NCBI RefSeq assembly: GCF_024139115.2
Contig: NC_085140.1
Location: 313,351,259 to 313,415,258, forward strand
Direction: 5' to 3'
Length of the DNA stretch: 64,000 nt
Origin: Armigeres subalbatus
Taxonomy: Eukaryota; Arthropoda; Insecta; Diptera; Culicidae
Numbering within the stretch: the first letter of the stretch is position 1; each line of letters begins with the position of its first letter. This document shows, piece by piece, positions 63,520 through 64,000 of this stretch. Position numbers and translations under genes: made by a program. The notes below the pieces were generated by a model. The model made no database searches and was not told the DNA's origin. It saw only the letters and a list, made by a program, of their open reading frames with translations.

Positions 63520-64000
63520 CGTGAAGTACCCTAATTTCGCGCACTTAAGATCTGACCAAGTTAAAACGTTCATTAAGAAACATGTAGTGGCCATTTAGAA
63601 GCATTTGCTACCCCAACTAACATTTAATGTCAATGTAAATGTTATTTCAACTCGTCTATACGGCTTCAACCTGAATATGTGTGCTATACATATGATCAAG
63701 AACTTCTATTCAATGCTTTTACCAGCAAATCTGGCGAATCTATTCAGCTGTTTTTGACGTGTCTGCACAACTACTTTACAGCATGTTACACAGTTTTTTC
63801 TCAATCTTTACTAAACCATTTAGTAATATAATTCGCTTCAATGGCGCTTATTCAGATTTTTTGAATCTGTTAAATAAGTTTTATACAGCCATTGAATTCA
63901 ATTTGATTAAATATTATTTGAGAGGATAGTAAATTTCGGGAGTTTATTCAATTTTTTTTTTTGTGGAAACTCAAATATCAATTTTGTTGCTACCTAGATT
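63520..64000. other. No gene seen
   Basis: AT-rich sequence to the window end. No domain-bearing ORF or recognised repeat. Confidence 0.4.

Noticed and set aside
1..64000. CRISPR array, phage or bacterial operon
   Set aside because: Introns, SINEs, LTR retrotransposons and C2H2/ZAD proteins show an arthropod nuclear genome; the tandem repeats lack the repeat-spacer pattern.

Overview
The window looks like a stretch of a culicine mosquito genome, most likely Aedes. The base composition is AT-rich and the coding is sparse and interrupted by introns. There are two copies of a SINE I recognise as Feilai-like, several other tRNA-derived SINE heads, many palindromic MITEs, an RTE-type non-LTR retrotransposon, and BEL/Pao and Ty3/Gypsy LTR retrotransposons. 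Genus assignment is inference from the repeat types; no species-specific marker was tested.

Three host genes can be built with good confidence. (1) A Smyd3-like SET/MYND lysine methyltransferase on the + strand, five coding exons between 14511 and 22443, whose third intron holds a 2.07 kb tandem duplication. (2) A PINX1-like G-patch protein on the - strand, two exons between 25693 and 23609. (3) A ZAD-C2H2 zinc-finger protein on the - strand, three exons between 50180 and 48498. A fourth, weaker candidate is a small + strand gene with a first exon at 30110-30187, a 20-nt microexon at 45179-45198 and a third exon at 46741-46795 whose phases join exactly. If real, its first intron contains the whole BEL element.

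Layout: 1-3900 dispersed repeats, a long foldback element and a 23-bp minisatellite. 4129-8440 a broken RTE-like element with two insertions in it. 8441-13400 a mosaic of MITEs, several with perfect target-site duplications. 14511-22552 the Smyd3-like gene. 23609-25693 PINX1-like. 25968-29734 a large non-autonomous DNA transposon with further transposons nested inside. 29881-30187 possible promoter and first exon. 31376-39975 BEL/Pao element with an env-like ORF. 40500-47500 SINEs, MITEs, RTE fragments, a palindrome and possible exons. 48498-50180 ZAD zinc finger. 51300-54025 repeats. 54270-59888 Ty3/Gypsy element inserted at the extreme end of a TIR element that continues at 59894-61299. 62132-63519 a 1.39 kb TIR element, another copy of which is the target of the BEL insertion.

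The most interesting points are the BEL element, which carries a PHD finger at the start of Gag and a long intact envelope-like ORF resembling chuvirus-type glycoproteins in a copy whose pol is cut only by single-base indels; the many insertions that can be dated relative to one another from exact target-site duplications; two near-perfect hairpins that could feed small-RNA pathways; and the microexon gene candidate spanning the BEL insertion.
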